From Neocallimastix lanati (nom. inval.) (Eukaryota; Neocallimastigomycota; Neocallimastigomycetes; Neocallimastigales; Neocallimastigaceae), in NCBI GenBank assembly GCA_016946835.1, contig JACVTC010000092.1, positions 171,501 through 231,500 on the forward strand: DNA of 60,000 nucleotides, in the 5' to 3' direction. Positions within the stretch are counted from its first letter, which is position 1. Each line of letters begins with the position of its first letter. The translations under genes were made by a program, and so were the position numbers. The notes below the pieces were generated by a model. It was not told the origin of the DNA. It did no database searches and was given only the letters and a program-made list of their open reading frames with translations. Below are positions 33,820 through 51,237 of this stretch, piece by piece.

Positions 33820-34390
33820 ATAACTACACATATTAAAAAAAAAATTAATATTAAAAAAAAAAAAAAAAAAAAAGAAAAATTTGTAAAACTTTTATAACCA
33901 TTATTAATTCATAAAAATATTCTAAGTATACAAATATATATATATATTTATATAAAATTGTAAACAAAAAAAAAAATAAAAAAAAAAAAAAATCCTGTTT
34001 GTAATATAATAATAATATATATATATATATATAATAATATATATATATATATAATTAAACGTTTTATAAAGTTTATATTATATATATATGATATATAAAT
34101 ATATTTTAAAATTCAATTTAAAAATAATTACTGAATAAATAATAAAAATATTCGCAATAAAAATATTATTAACAAATTTATATAATTGTAAAATTGATTA
34201 ATTAATTAATTAATTATTATTATTATTATTTTTATTATTATTATTGTTTTAAATTTTTATTTGCTTATTATATATTTTTTAATTGATTTCTATTTCTATT
34301 ATAATTTCATATATTATAAAATATTTACTTCTTATTTAAAATTAATTAAATTGATAAATGATTAAATATAGAATTAATAGGTAATTTCTT
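33820..34390. other. Convergent intergenic spacer USP5/AFG2
   Basis: A 571-bp AT-rich gap between two stop codons. It holds poly(A) runs, (TA)n at 34014-34055 and (ATT)n near 34213-34243. Both 3' UTRs must lie here; no clear terminator signal can be picked. Confidence 0.6.
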
Positions 34391-38629
<4,239 letters not shown>

Positions 38630-39638
38630 ATTCTTATTATCAAATTTGAATATATATATTAAATTTTATTAAAGAAATATTAATACAATTAAATGTCTAA
38701 TTTGAAATTCTTTATAATATTAAATTTGAAATTAAAATTAATGATTATTCATATATTATTCATTATTAATTGATTTTTTTTTGATTAATTTATAATAAAT
38801 ATTTTTAATTAAATTAATGAAATTATTATTAATTAAAGATAATTAAATATTTTAATTCTTATTTGTTAATGAAATTGAAAATAAAAAAAATAATAATATA
38901 ACTTCTTTATAAATTTACTGAATGACTTTTTATTTGATATTTTATTATAGTTTATATTAAATATTTATATTTGAATTTAAATTTTAGTTTATTAGTTAAA
39001 TTAATATAATTGAAAATTGATAAAATAAAAAAAAAAGATAACAAAAAAAATACTATGACATACCTTAATATTTTATATATAAATATATGAAAAAAAATAT
39101 TTCTATATTTTCAAATTATTAATAATTAAATTTAACAGTTTAAAGCAGTAAATAATAATAATGAATATGTATAATAAATTTTTAAACAAAAATTAATATT
39201 TTATTATTTAAAATATTAAAAATATAAACATGCTAAATGTTTAATTCATTTTATTTTGAAGTATTTATCTTTTAACAATAAAAAAATTTAAATATAAAAA
39301 TATATATGTACATAATTTTAATAATATATAAATAATATATAATTATTATCTATTTCATTTATTTGTACTACATTTAAACTACTTTTATTATTAAAAATAT
39401 TTAATAAAATTATTTTTTAAATAATTTTAATAAAAATGATATTTAAAAGTTAGTTATTTAAATCAGATTTCAAGAATCGATTTAAAAAAATAAATATTTA
39501 ATTAATACAGAATTTAAAATAATATAAAATTATATTATCATTTAAATATTGATTTGGAATATAAATATAGTGATATTAAAAATAATTATAATAATAATTA
39601 TAATAATAATTATAATAATAATTATAATAATAATAACA
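38630..39638. promoter_or_regulatory. Divergent intergenic region AFG2/LAMTOR2
   Basis: About 1 kb between two divergently transcribed starts, so both promoters lie here. A/T-rich; the LAMTOR2 5' leader contains an AAT/TAATAATTA repeat (39583-39636). No specific factor site is recognised. Confidence 0.55.
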
Positions 39639-40148
39639 ATGCTTAAGCCAAAAATTATTTCTGAAATTTTAAATCAAGCTTTGTCTTCATCAATTAATAC
39701 TGCAATGTAATTATTCTTTAATAATAAATACTATAAAATATTAATGAATTGAAATTATTGATTTTTCAAGTTTTTTAGGATACATTAATAATATATTTTT
39801 CTATGGAAATTTTTAATATTTAAAAATAATAAATATAGTTTATTCAGTCAAGAAGGTTCATTATTAAGTTATGCAACAAATAAATATAATAATATTGGTT
39901 CACCAATTCTTGTTTCTTTAAAAGATCCATCAGAGCCTTCAAAAATGATAGCAGCTATTAGTTCAAATGTTTGGTCCGTTTATAGAAACAATTGTTCTCT
40001 TTGGTTCGTTAATCCACAAAACCAAGCTCAAGCTAAAGATGATTCATTAAATATGATATTTTTGGATTGTGAAGTAATAATTTATAAATAATAATCCTAT
40101 TTTAAAATTATATATAATTCCTTAATACTATTTAATAATATAAAATAC

Positions 40149-40204
<56 letters not shown>

Positions 40205-40562
40205 GAATGAAAGAAAGTAAAAAAGAAATCTAATATATATTATGTTTTATCATTTCTAATAAAACTATTGTAAACATAGGAAGGAAAAGTAATAATATCA
40301 CAAGCAGGAAAATTATTGATCGCACTTGTTGGAAACAATGATACTGAAATTGGTTTATTAAAAATGAAAGTAATATTATTTTAAAAATCATTAAATATTA
40401 TCATTAACGAAAAAAATATTATTAATATTATTTAAATTTAACATAATATATTATCATTATATTTAAAATTATTTCATTTAAAAATATATAAATACAAATT
40501 AGATGACTACTCTTGTAAATTACTTTTATAATTCTTTACAATATGTTGGCAATGATAATTGA
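39639..40562 (+). CDS. LAMTOR2: Ragulator subunit LAMTOR2 (p14, roadblock fold), 4 exons
   Basis: Part of the lysosomal/vacuolar Ragulator complex (EGO complex in yeast) that anchors Rag GTPases and so TORC1. Exons 39639-39706, 39839-40073, 40280-40369 and 40503-40562 give 150 aa with consistent phases. Recognised by the start MLKPKIISEILNQA, then LFSQEGSLLSYA, IAAISSNVWSVY, FLDCEEGKVIIS and LLKMKMTTLVNY, which match animal p14 block by block. Human p14 is 125 aa; the extra residues form an insert around 40-65 and 85-100. Introns are AT-rich; intron 2 carries a poly(A) of about 31 followed by GAAAA repeats. Confidence 0.9.
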
Positions 40563-41731
40563 ATTCAGTCATAAAGTAAAATTCAAATGATTAAGAAATG
40601 TGAACAACAAAGTAATAATAATAATAATCATAATATACCAATAAATTTATAAAAACATTTAATATAAAATTATAAATTTAATAATAATTCAAAAATATGA
40701 ATTAAAATACATAAAATAAATACAAAAATTTTATATCTCTCTTATGTTTTTAAATCTTTATTTTTTTTAAAAGTAAGTAAGAATATAAACTATTCTTTAA
40801 AATAGAATAAAAACACACGAATGTTTTATATTTTAATATTTTAGATTGTTAATAATATAAAAATTTTAATATATATGTAATGACATTTTAGTTTGCAATT
40901 TTTTTATTTAATTTTATTTTTATTTTTTTATTTTATTATTTATAAGTTATATATATATATATTTATTTTTTTTTTTTATTTTTATTATTATTTTATTAAT
41001 TTTTTAGGTTTACATATATATATATATTATTTTTTATCTTTGTTTTGCTAAAAACATATATATTTTTTGTATGAAAATTACTTCAACTTGAATAACTGTT
41101 TATTGTTAATTATTTTTATATCATGGTTTACCATATTCGTTTTTTTTTTCTTTATTTTTTTTTTTTTAAAAAAAATTACAATATGATAAATTAAACATAA
41201 AAATTTTATTTTAATTATATATTTTTATAATTATTATTATTATTATTAGTTTTGCTATAATTTTTCATTATTCTTTGTTACTTTAAAAAAATATTAATTA
41301 TATATATAAATATGAAAGTTATATCAACTATTTGTTATGATTTTTGTTCTCATTATTATAGTTTTGTTATTTTGTTCTTTTATTTTATTATTTTCTTATA
41401 TGATATTCTTATTTTTTATTTAATTTATTTTTTTTAAATGTCTTGTTGATGTTTTTATTTATTTATACAATATATATATTATTTTTTATTATCGTTAAAT
41501 ATTGACTTATAAATTTAATAATATTATTTAAATCTTTTATGTGAATAATTTATTTAAATTTTCTGAAAGTTCTTCCACTAATTTTTAAAAGTTATACATA
41601 TATTAAAAAAAAAGTTATAAATAAATATTTAATAAGTTAATATATGTAAATATATTTATATATTAAAACTTCCATTATAATTTTTTATTGAATTTAAAAT
41701 AATTATTTTAAATTTTAGCAATTCATTAAAC
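40563..41731. other. Convergent intergenic spacer LAMTOR2/ARPC2
   Basis: About 1.2 kb of A/T-rich DNA dominated by poly(T), TATA repeats and ATT runs. No ORF or element recognised; it should carry both 3' UTRs. Confidence 0.6.
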
Positions 41732-43413
41732 TTACGAAGCTGTTTTCTTTTCAATTTGGTCAAGAGCAACTTCTGGTTTAGCTCTATTTAAAACCTTTAA
41801 GAAACTATCAACTCTAGCTCTCATTCTTGAATGCATGTAAGCCTTAGAACATTTAATATGATAATGAAGATAATCACGGAATAATGGAATATTAGATATG
41901 GTTTGTTCACGAACTGGACCTTCAGTATAATGACGAGGGAAAAGTACTTTATATTTTAATGTTTTATTATTTTGTTTTTGTTAGTTATTTTCATCATTTT
42001 ATTATTATTATTATTATTATTAAAATTAAATATTAATTATACTAATAATTTTTTCATATTTTATATTATATATAAATTTATTATTAATTTATAATATTAT
42101 ATATACCAAATGTAACATAATTAATATCTTCTGAATCACGTAAAGTAGATAAATTTCTTAATTCAAGTGGTGGTTCCTTACTGAAAAGAACTTGTGGTGC
42201 AGTTTGAACTGCTGGTTGTCTTCTAGCATCAGCAAATTCCTTTATTATTGTTTAATTAGATTATAATTCAATTTTTAATTTTTACATAAAATTACATTAA
42301 TTTGGTTTATATATATTTATATATAAATATCTAAATAACATCAAGAAAAAAAAAAAAAAAGTATATTTCATTTTTTTATTACTTGTAAGAATACTTTTCC
42401 AAAGATTTTATCAGTATCTTCTTTGAATTCAGTTGAGAAAATTACAGTTACATGATCTTGAAGAGCAAATACATATATACTTTCGTTGTTTCTGTATGGA
42501 ATTTCCATAATTTCAGTAGTTTCTTTATTTTCTTGAGCTATGAAAGCTTTTTCAAATGGTGCAGCAAGAAGATTTCTCTTTAAAAGTGAAAATTTCTTGT
42601 ATAAAGCATCTTTTAATATATTTAATTATTAATATTTTTTTATTATTTTCAAATTATATAAATAATAAAAATTTTATACATTAAAAATATTAAATAAAAA
42701 TTGAATTATTAAAGTATTTAATTACATTTTAATTTAATCATACTTAATTATACTTCTAGTTTTAATGTATAAAATTTTTATAATTTATATAATATAAAAA
42801 TATGATTTTATACTTTTATATATATTTTTTACAATAAAATTACTATTATTAAATAATAAATTTTACCTCTTTCTTCTTCAGTTGGTGGTAAATCAGCTTG
42901 ATTAAGACAAATAGAAAAATCATAACCAGTTTCTGGTTCTACGATGTATGGTCCATATTCTCTTCTTAAAACTTCATCTGCACCAAATTTAACAAGTTGA
43001 GAATAACCATTCATAGAAATTGATAAAACAAAATACCCTTCCTTTTTAGATGAAGTTAAGTGATATAAAACACCATCAAGATCTGCTAATTCTTCTGTAA
43101 TGTTATCTCCTTTTTCATCAGTACTATTTTGTTTTTAAATTAATAAATAGTTATAATTTAAAAGATCATTATTAAATTATATATATATTTATATATTATA
43201 GAAATATATTTAAATATTATGTAAATAATTATATTTTTTTACATTAAATAATTATATATAAGCATATAAGCATATTTTTATGAAGTAATTAAATAAAAAT
43301 TTTTATAGAAATATACTTCAATTACTTTTTTTTTACTATTTTTTATTATTATTATAATATTATTGTTTATTTATTAATTAGATTTATTTCATAACTCCTT
43401 TATTATCCAAAAA

Positions 43414-43454
<41 letters not shown>

Positions 43455-43913
43455 AAATCCAACACAGCAATATAATAATTTCTAAATTATTATTTATATC
43501 AAATTTAATTATTATTATTATTATTTTTATTGTTGTTCGTTACATTATATTTTATAAACAATTAATTATTTTTATATTTATTTTATTTTTATAATATATT
43601 TGTATATTATATAATTTATAGTTTATTAATATTTTTGAATGATTGAACATTGAAAAACTACTATGAAAATTTATATTTTGTATGGTATTAATAATATATA
43701 ATATTATTACAATTAAATTTATAATTGTTTGATTTATGAAATCATATTTTTCTTTTTTATTTAATTCTATTTCTTATTATATTATTTCTTTTTTATATAA
43801 TAAAATTTATTATTGAAAATTATTATTTAAAATACTAAATTCTGTAATTACTTAGCAAAAGCTTGAGCAATTTTTTCGTAAATAATCTTATTATGAACTT
43901 CTAATAAAATCAT
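41732..43913 (-). CDS. ARPC2: Arp2/3 complex subunit 2 (p34-Arc), 5 exons
   Basis: A core scaffold of the Arp2/3 complex that clamps the mother actin filament during branch formation. Exons in transcript order: 43913-43852, 43123-42867, 42609-42383, 42239-42119, 41946-41732; phases close to 293 aa (animal p34 is 300). Recognised by [13 protein letters not shown] at the start, [58 protein letters not shown] and [19 protein letters not shown], all in the family order. Intron 1 is long (728 bp) and full of TA repeats; the others are short. The presence of Arp2/3 fits a fungus with branched-actin machinery. Confidence 0.93.
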
Positions 43914-46167
43914 TTTTATCTCTCTTTTTAATTAAGTTTTAAATAACAACAAACTATGTTTAAACAAAAAAAGTATATAATTATGAAATATAAAAAAATA
44001 ATAAAATTAATAATAAAAAATTTTAATTAATTTAATAATTAAATTTAATCTAATCTAAAATATATATAATTGAATTTAATAAATTATTAAAAATAACTGA
44101 ATTTTTATTAAGAATTGAATGTATTTTAAATTTAATTTATGTATGTAATTAAATCAAAATTATAAACAAATGTAGAATAATTATTTAGAATCCTTAATAT
44201 TTATATTTATTTATTTATTTATTTATAATAATAATAAAAAAAAAAATTTAATAATTATCTAAATACATTATTACTTAATCATTTTGTAGTTTTTAAAATA
44301 TAATTATAAAATTTTTTATCTAATAATATATAAAATTAATATATATTATTTAATCTTATATTACATATATATGATTATGATTTCATTAATACAAAATAAT
44401 ATTTTTGATATAATACTATTCTTGTAATTTATATCAATAAAATTTAAAGAATACTTTTATAATATTTATTATTCATTCCATATAATAATATATTTATTTA
44501 TAAAGTTTATCTATTTTTATTATAATTTCTTTAAATATTAAATAATTGAAATTTATCGATAATTGTATTCAAATATTTTAGTTAAAAGTAAAAATATTTA
44601 TATACACCTTCAATAACCATTAATTTGGTTTACAGAAAAATAAATTTAATATGTTATGAATTTATTTATAAATTACAATTTTTCTTTTCTTTTTTATTAC
44701 ATATTACATATTACAATATTTAATATAAGTTAAATATTTAAAAAATGATAAAATTTTATCCACTAAACTCTATTTTATACTAAAAATATTACCATCATAA
44801 ATAATCGTATTATTTTAATTTAATATTAGAATAAGACAGCTTTATTATTTGAATCTGATCAAAATTAATAATAGAACTATCTTGGATATGACAAATTATG
44901 TTTATATTTTTAAAGCCGAATCTTTTCTTTATATTATTCATAAATGTTAAATCAAGAAGGCTACCTATATAAGACACAATGTATGCATAGTATTTGGATG
45001 CTTTTGGGACTAGTTTTGCTATGAGTCTTATGTAAAATTAAGGCACTTATTTAATGCTGTTTTTGGACTAAACCACGTTTATTGAGTAGTATACCAGTTT
45101 CTATATATATATATATATTTAGATCTTGTTTTACTATATGATTTAGAAAATATGATTATGATCCAATTGTACAACTATATATTTTATAATACGAAATACT
45201 ATTAAATTTCTTTCTTATCTTTTAAAATAGAAAATGATTTATAAAATTTTTAATTTAATAGAAAATTAATATTACTAATTAAAAATATTATTAAATAATA
45301 AAAATACTATTCAAATTAAACAAAAATTAATAATTAAATGATGCTTGATATAGGATATTATATATATTAAATTGAAACCTCAATCATGTTTTTTAAATAT
45401 AAATAATGCTATAAAATACTATGTTAATAATTTAATTAATAAATATTTTTTCCTAAAACTATTTATTATAAAAGAAATATTCTCTATATTATAAATAAAT
45501 AAAGATTATAAAAAACGCACTAATAAAATATAAATTATATTGATACTTCTATTAATCAATTTTCTCATCTATTTTCAGTTAATAACTAATGGAGATATAT
45601 GGAAATATTTTTATTTTTAATTTTTACTTATAAAATTTAGAAATATCAATGTTTTGATTCTATTTGTGCAAATTAAACTGATTAATACATATTTTAGAAA
45701 TACTTCTTTTTTTACTTCTTTATATAATTTCCCGAGAATTTATCAAAGTTTTTCAAATTTTTTTAATTTTATTTTCATTATTTTATATTTGACAAGTGGT
45801 TTTTGTTTGTTTTTTATTCATGTATATATATATTCATTTAAACTTTTGGTAATTTAATTATACTTAAATATGTATATAATTTTCTTCTTTCACTATTTTA
45901 GGTTAGGTATATTAAGAAGATTTCTTTATTTTTTTTTTCATATTTTTTCCAATTTATTTATTTTGCATTTTTATTTTTTCATATTCTTCATCATTAAGAA
46001 GCTTTATTTTAATTTAATTTATTTATTTTAATTTAATTTAATTTATTTTATTTTATTTTTTTTTTTTTTTTTATTCAATCTGTACTTTACATTTATATTC
46101 TACTATTTATTTTATTTTATTCATTTTGTACTTTACATTTATATTCTACTATTTATTTTATTTTATT
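43914..46167. other. Intergenic DNA upstream of ARPC2
   Basis: No gene supported. A/T-rich, with one less biased island at about 44890-45110 that I cannot assign (no tRNA or spliceosomal RNA pattern). A 45-bp tandem duplication (GTACTTTACATTTATATTC core) lies at about 46080-46170 next to the retroelement fragment. The ARPC2 promoter must lie at the left end. Confidence 0.55.
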
Positions 46168-46938
46168 TTATTCAATCAGTACTTTGAATGGGCCATACAA
46201 CTCCCCAAAGACAGCCTCGCCTAACGAGTGCACCAGGTCTGCTGTCTTTGGGAAGTTGTGTACCTGGTAGTTATATAAGGTAAGGAATGGAGACTGTTGG
46301 GTAGAAGCATGGATAGAATTGTTATAGCAGAACTCAGCTAAGAATAAATAATCCATCCAACTTTCATCGTCGTAGGTACAAACAAAACACCTTAAGTAAG
46401 TCTCGACATAGGCATTGTTCCTTTCAACTTGACCTACAGTTTCGTGGTGACTTGTGATAGCATAGTTAATCTCGGTCCCAAAGAATTCCAACAACTCCTT
46501 CCATACCTGACTAGTGAATTTTGTTCCTCGGTCGGTAGTCACAATTTTGGGGAATCCGTGCAGCCTATAGATTTCTTTCAGGAATGCATTTGCTGTCTCA
46601 TTAGCGCTTGGCACATGTTTAAACCCTATCAGGTGTATCATTTTGGTTAATTTATCACAACATACTAAGATATAACCTGCTCTTCTCGTATCCCACACAT
46701 AACCATTCTCATTTCTTATCCTACATCTCACTGGCATATCTGTAATAAAATCTAGTTGGACTTCTTGCCAGGGTAGCTCTGCAACTGGAACTCTTACTGT
46801 GGTACCATATTCCTTATGTCTATCGTCCTTCTTGGTAGCGCAGGCTTTACAAGCTTTAACGTAACCTGATATGTCTTTCCTCATCTTCGGCATCAATTTT
46901 AGCAAACCTGATTTCACTCTGTGTTTGCATCTGTTCAA
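46168..46938 (-). pseudogene. Ty3-type integrase fragment, GC-rich
   Basis: 256 codons: end of the zinc domain (ISGYVKACKACATKK), the catalytic core (LDFITDMP, VTTDRGTKFTSQVW, HETVGQVERNNAY) and FCYNNSIH, then GPFKVLIE and a stop. The C-terminal domain is collapsed onto the core, so an internal deletion is likely. The N-terminal HH of the zinc domain is missing: the sequence upstream is gag-like in another frame. Codon use is distinctly GC-richer than all other elements here. Confidence 0.85.
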
Positions 46939-47170
46939 TCATAGCAGCCGTCTGTTCCTGAGTACTGATCATCATGTTCTTAAATTCCTCCATCTGCTTA
47001 CTCAGCAAAGCAGCAAAGTTCACAGCCCCAGCATTGTTACTCTTGCTTGAACTCTCCCTTTGGGTAGTTCCTGGCTTACTAGCTTCAGGTTTACTAGCTG
47101 CGGGCTTACTGGTCTCAGGCGCCGCAGTTGGTTTGGGTTTAGATGCAGCTGGCTTCTCAGGGGTACTGTA
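46856..47170 (-). pseudogene. Gag-like fragment with Ala/Pro/Ser/Lys repeats
   Basis: The - strand frame open from the LTR junction at 47170 to TAA at 46856-46858. It encodes KPAASKP-type repeats, then a helical, Met/Gln-rich stretch (SKQMEEFKNMMISTQEQ). It resembles the N-terminal or linker part of a Gag and overlaps the integrase ORF in a different frame. The natural reading is that gag was joined to pol by a deletion near 46900. The left end is cut by the LTR inserted at 47171. Confidence 0.55.
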
Positions 47171-48048
47171 TGTAAAATAAACTAATAGTTTAGGTCGGTG
47201 TGGACAAACTATTATTTATTTTACACAATTTTATTATATTAACACTATAATTAATTATTAACTAAAACACTAAAACTAAAAACTAATTTAATTTTTTGTT
47301 TTATAAAAATTCCTTTATTAATATTTCTTATTTATCAAATTTAACTATACTATAAATCAACAATCACTTAACTGGGTACCGTAGGGTCCTTTACCGTAAT
47401 GCCTACTAGCAGTTAAGATTTTTAAATAAAATTTAAAATAAAACTGTTTTATAAAAAATAACTATTCTAATAATAGTTATAATACTAATTAATAAAATAT
47501 AAAATTTATAATAGTTATACTATACTTTTCTATACTATACTATACTATACTATTTTCCAACTATCGTTCAATAGTTGAAAATTAACTCTTTTTATACTTT
47601 TTGAAAATTAAAATTTAAATTGAATAAATTGTAATAAACTAACTAAAATATTATTATATATTTGTAATTATATTTAATAATAAATTACATGAAATTTTAT
47701 GAATTATTTTAATATAAAAACTGTTTAAAACTATCTAATATTTCTAAAATAAATAAACAAAATGGCAAGTTTTTGTAAACAAACGGAAAAGGCAATTTTT
47801 CTTTGATTATTTTAATTTAACTAATTTATGACTAATTATTTTTAATTTACAAAGTTTCATGATTCAAAGTGAGTAATAATGATGTAAATTTTCCAAATAA
47901 TTTAGTCATAAATTTTTGAGAAAATTATTTAAATTAATAATTTGGAATACATTTAAATTTATATTAAAAATTTGGAAATCATTTTTATCCACAATAATTT
48001 ACATTACATTACATTTAAATACGTATTCAAATTATTAAATATTTTACA
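47171..48048 (-). repeat. 3' LTR of the chromovirus at 48-53 kb
   Basis: 878 bp, TGTAAAATAAAC to TATTTTACA, same family as the solo LTR 3820-4874. On the inner side (48049 on) the - strand reads AACAGAGGGGCA, a polypurine tract, directly before the LTR. The first 55 bp form a near-perfect hairpin (47171-47191 with 47206-47225). The outer flank CTGTA (47166-47170) has no matching copy on the far side because the 5' LTR is missing. Confidence 0.9.
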
Positions 48049-48062
48049 TGCCCCTCTGTTTA
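48049..48062 (-). other. Polypurine tract
   Basis: On the - strand AACAGAGGGGCA abuts the LTR start; it is the expected plus-strand primer site of this element. Confidence 0.8.
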
Positions 48063-48081
48063 AGTCGAGCCCCTGAGCGAC

Positions 48082-51000
48082 TTATAATCTCGAAGGAACT
48101 CTATTAGTTCTATTGAACTCTTGAACTAATTGAGGATCGGAGATTTCTTCTTCAGACAACCAAGTGCATTCAGTAGCTGGAAGTCCTTTCCATAACATAA
48201 AGAGGTTTATTGTTAACAACTTTAGCGGCAACAATCTTCAAAGGTTCCTTTCCTTCAGTATCAGTAGCGATCGAAGTAATTCGAGTATTAGTACTTGCAC
48301 TTGATTCATCAAATGCTCTTTCATTGTAAGGTTCTAGATTTGAAATATGGAAAACATTATGGCACTTAATAGTATCAGGTAATTCCAATTTATAAGAAAC
48401 AGGACCTGTTTTTTCAATAATTTTAAAAGGACCAAGTTTTCTATTTGTTAACTTAGCTGGACCTTTAGGAAGCAAATTGGGTCTTTTAAGCCATACTAAA
48501 TTACCTACTTTGAGTTTAGGACCAATTAGTCTTAAACAATCAGCATATTTCTTATATCTTGCTTTAGCTTTTTCTAAGTTCTTCTTCAAAAATTCCATAT
48601 TCTTTTGAATTTGATTAGCATGATTTGTAGCACTAGAATTTCTACTATCAGTAGGTATAACTGGGTTAAACTTAGGATTAAAACCAAAATTAGCAAAAAA
48701 TGGGCTTTGATTAATTGATTGATGTAACGTGTTGTTATAAGCAAATTCAGCATAAGGTAAAATATCTATCCAATTATTTTTTCTTTTATTGATATAGCAT
48801 CTTAAGAATTGTTCTAAGATTCCATTTACTCTTTCAGTTTGTCCATCGGTTTGAGGGTGATGTGTACTTGATAAGTTATGATTAATATCTAATAAACTAC
48901 AAAGTCTTTGCCAGAATTCAGAGGTGAATTGAGATCCTCTATCGGAAGTAATGTCTTCTGGTAATCCGTGTAAACGAAAAACTTCTCTAAAAAATACATC
49001 AGCAGCGATTTGAGCAGTAGGTATACTTCTAAATGGAATAAAGTGAGCCATCTTTGTTAATCTATCAACTACGACCATTATAACTGTTTTGTCTCTTGAC
49101 TTAGGTAAATCAGTTATAAAATCCATTGAAACTGAGGACCATGGTCTTTTTGGAGTAGGAAGAGGTTGAATTAATCCATAAGGACGGTGGCGATCATCTT
49201 TTACTTGAGCACATGTTTTGCATGATGCGATATATTTAACAATATCGGAAGTCATCTTAAACCAAACAAAATTTCTACTTATAATTTCTTTGGTTTTGAG
49301 AATACCAAAATGACCTTGAACTGGATTTTCATGATGAATAGCAATGATAATATTTCTCATCTTCTTTGGAACGAAAATTAAACCTTTATATAATAATAAA
49401 CCTTCTTCGTCAATAGTAAAGTCTTTCATTTTATTTTTATATTTATTGTTAGAAGTAGATTCTCCTTTTTTGATCTTGATTAATTCTTGCATAACTTCAT
49501 CGTCTTTAATTTCTTTTATTAATTCATCTTTTAGATTCCCTTGAATTGCAACTAAACATAAATCTTCTGTAGCTTCTTGTATTGTAAGACAAGTTGAAGT
49601 TTCTTTTTCATCTTCTATTTCTTGATCTTCATAATCTGGTCTTCTCGAAAAAGCATCTGGTTTTCCACCTTCTTTTCCTGGTCTATATTGTATTTTGTAA
49701 TCAAATCGAGACAAGAATAAGTTCCATCTTATTTGGCGTTGAGATAACAACTCAGGTTTACGTGGAAAAGTTAAATTTTTATGATCGGTATAAATTGTAA
49801 ATTGATGCTTAGCCCCTTCTAAGTAATGTCTCCATTCTTGTAACGCACACTTGACAGCTAATAATTCCTTGTCATATATTGGATAATTCTTTTCAGATTT
49901 TGTTAAACCTCTTGAATAGTAACAAATTGGATGTAATACGTTTGTATATTTTTGTCTTTGAGATAATACAGCACCGATTGCAAAGTTACTAGCATCTGTT
50001 TCTACTATAAATGGTAAATCTGGATCTGCATGAACAAGTATTGGCTCTTTTGTAAAGAGTTTCTTTAAAGTTTCGAATGCGGAAGAACATTCATCAGTCC
50101 ATTCATATTTAACATCTTTTCTTGTTAAGTTGTGTAACGGCTTAGCAATTTTAGCAAAGTTTGGGATGAATCTTCTGTAATAATTACATAAACCTACGAA
50201 TGATTGTACTTCCTTCACCGTAGTTGGTACTGGCCATTCTAAAATCGATTTAACTTTATCTGGATCCATAGAAATTCCTTTATCCGAAATAATATATCCT
50301 AAAAAAGTTGTTTTTTGAACTTCAAATTCACATTTACTTAATTTTGCATAAAGACCACTTTCTTGTAATTTCTTAAGTATTTTCTTAACATGTGTACGGT
50401 GTTCTTCTAATGTCTCAGAATAAATAAGAATATCATCGATATAGGCAAAAGCAAATTCATCTAAGTATTCTCCTAAAACGTCATTAATAAAGTGTTGGAA
50501 AGTTGCTGAAGCATTCTTCAAACCAAATAGTATAATAAGATATTCGAAATGACCATATCTTGTTCTAAATGCTGTTTTATATTCATCACTTTCACGTATT
50601 CTTACCAGGTTATAAGCTGATATTAAATCTAACTTAGTAAAATACTTAGCTTCTCTCAATCTGTCAAAAAGCTCGGTGATTAAAAGGAGTGGATAGGAAT
50701 CTCTTATAGTATTTTCATTAAGTCTTCGATAATCGACACAAATTCTTAAACTTCCATCCTTTTTTCTAACAAATAAAATTGGAGCACCAGCAGGAGATGT
50801 TGAAGGTCTAATGAAGCCTTTTTCTAAATTTTCTTTGATATATTCTTTTAAAGCTTCACGTTCTTCTTCCGTTAATGGATATAATGGTCCATAAAATAAG
50901 TCTACATCATCCTTTAATTTAATTTTACAGTCATATGGACGATGTGGTGGTAATTCGTTACACTCTTGTTCATGGAACACATTTTTAAACTCCTCATATT

Positions 51001-51229
51001 GTTTTGGTATTCTTTCCAAACTTTTATTTTCTTTAACACTTTCATTAATTCCGTAATTGTTTTCACTTTTAATTTCATTTTTACTTCCATTATTATAATC
51101 ACATTTAATAACACTTTTATCTTTATTTTCATTTTTTAAAACATAACAGAAAGCATAATTTTCAAATTTTCCTTTATTTAATTCTTTTCTTTTAATACAT
51201 TTTTCTTTTTTAACTAAGGCTTTTTTCAT
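48082..51229 (-). pseudogene. pol: Chromovirus Pol: RT, RNase H, integrase, chromodomain
   Basis: From ATG 51229, 1019 codons are intact. RT has FIRPSTSPAGAP, VDYRRLNENT and catalytic YIDDILIYSE. RNase H has FIVETDAS and YTDHKNL. The integrase zinc domain is HHENPVQGHFG...CKTCAQ, with the DDE core in MDFITDLP, TSDRGSQFTSEF and QTDGQTERVNG. A C-terminal chromodomain follows but is reached only after a frameshift near 48190: the main frame stops at 48170, while another frame continues with LWKGLPATECTWLSEEE to TAA at 48082. The chromodomain would target integration to heterochromatin. An in-frame -1 extension links it to the upstream protease. Only this one break is visible in pol. Confidence 0.9.
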
Positions 51230-51237
51230 AATAGCCT

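Noticed and set aside
44890-45110. Possible small RNA gene in a less AT-biased island
   Set aside because: No tRNA cloverleaf, no U1/U2/U4/U5/U6 signature and no C/D or H/ACA boxes could be recognised; left as unassigned intergenic DNA.
46974-47180. + strand Leu/Ala-rich frame
   Set aside because: Antisense of the gag-like KPAASKP frame; the - strand reading agrees with the adjacent integrase orientation.
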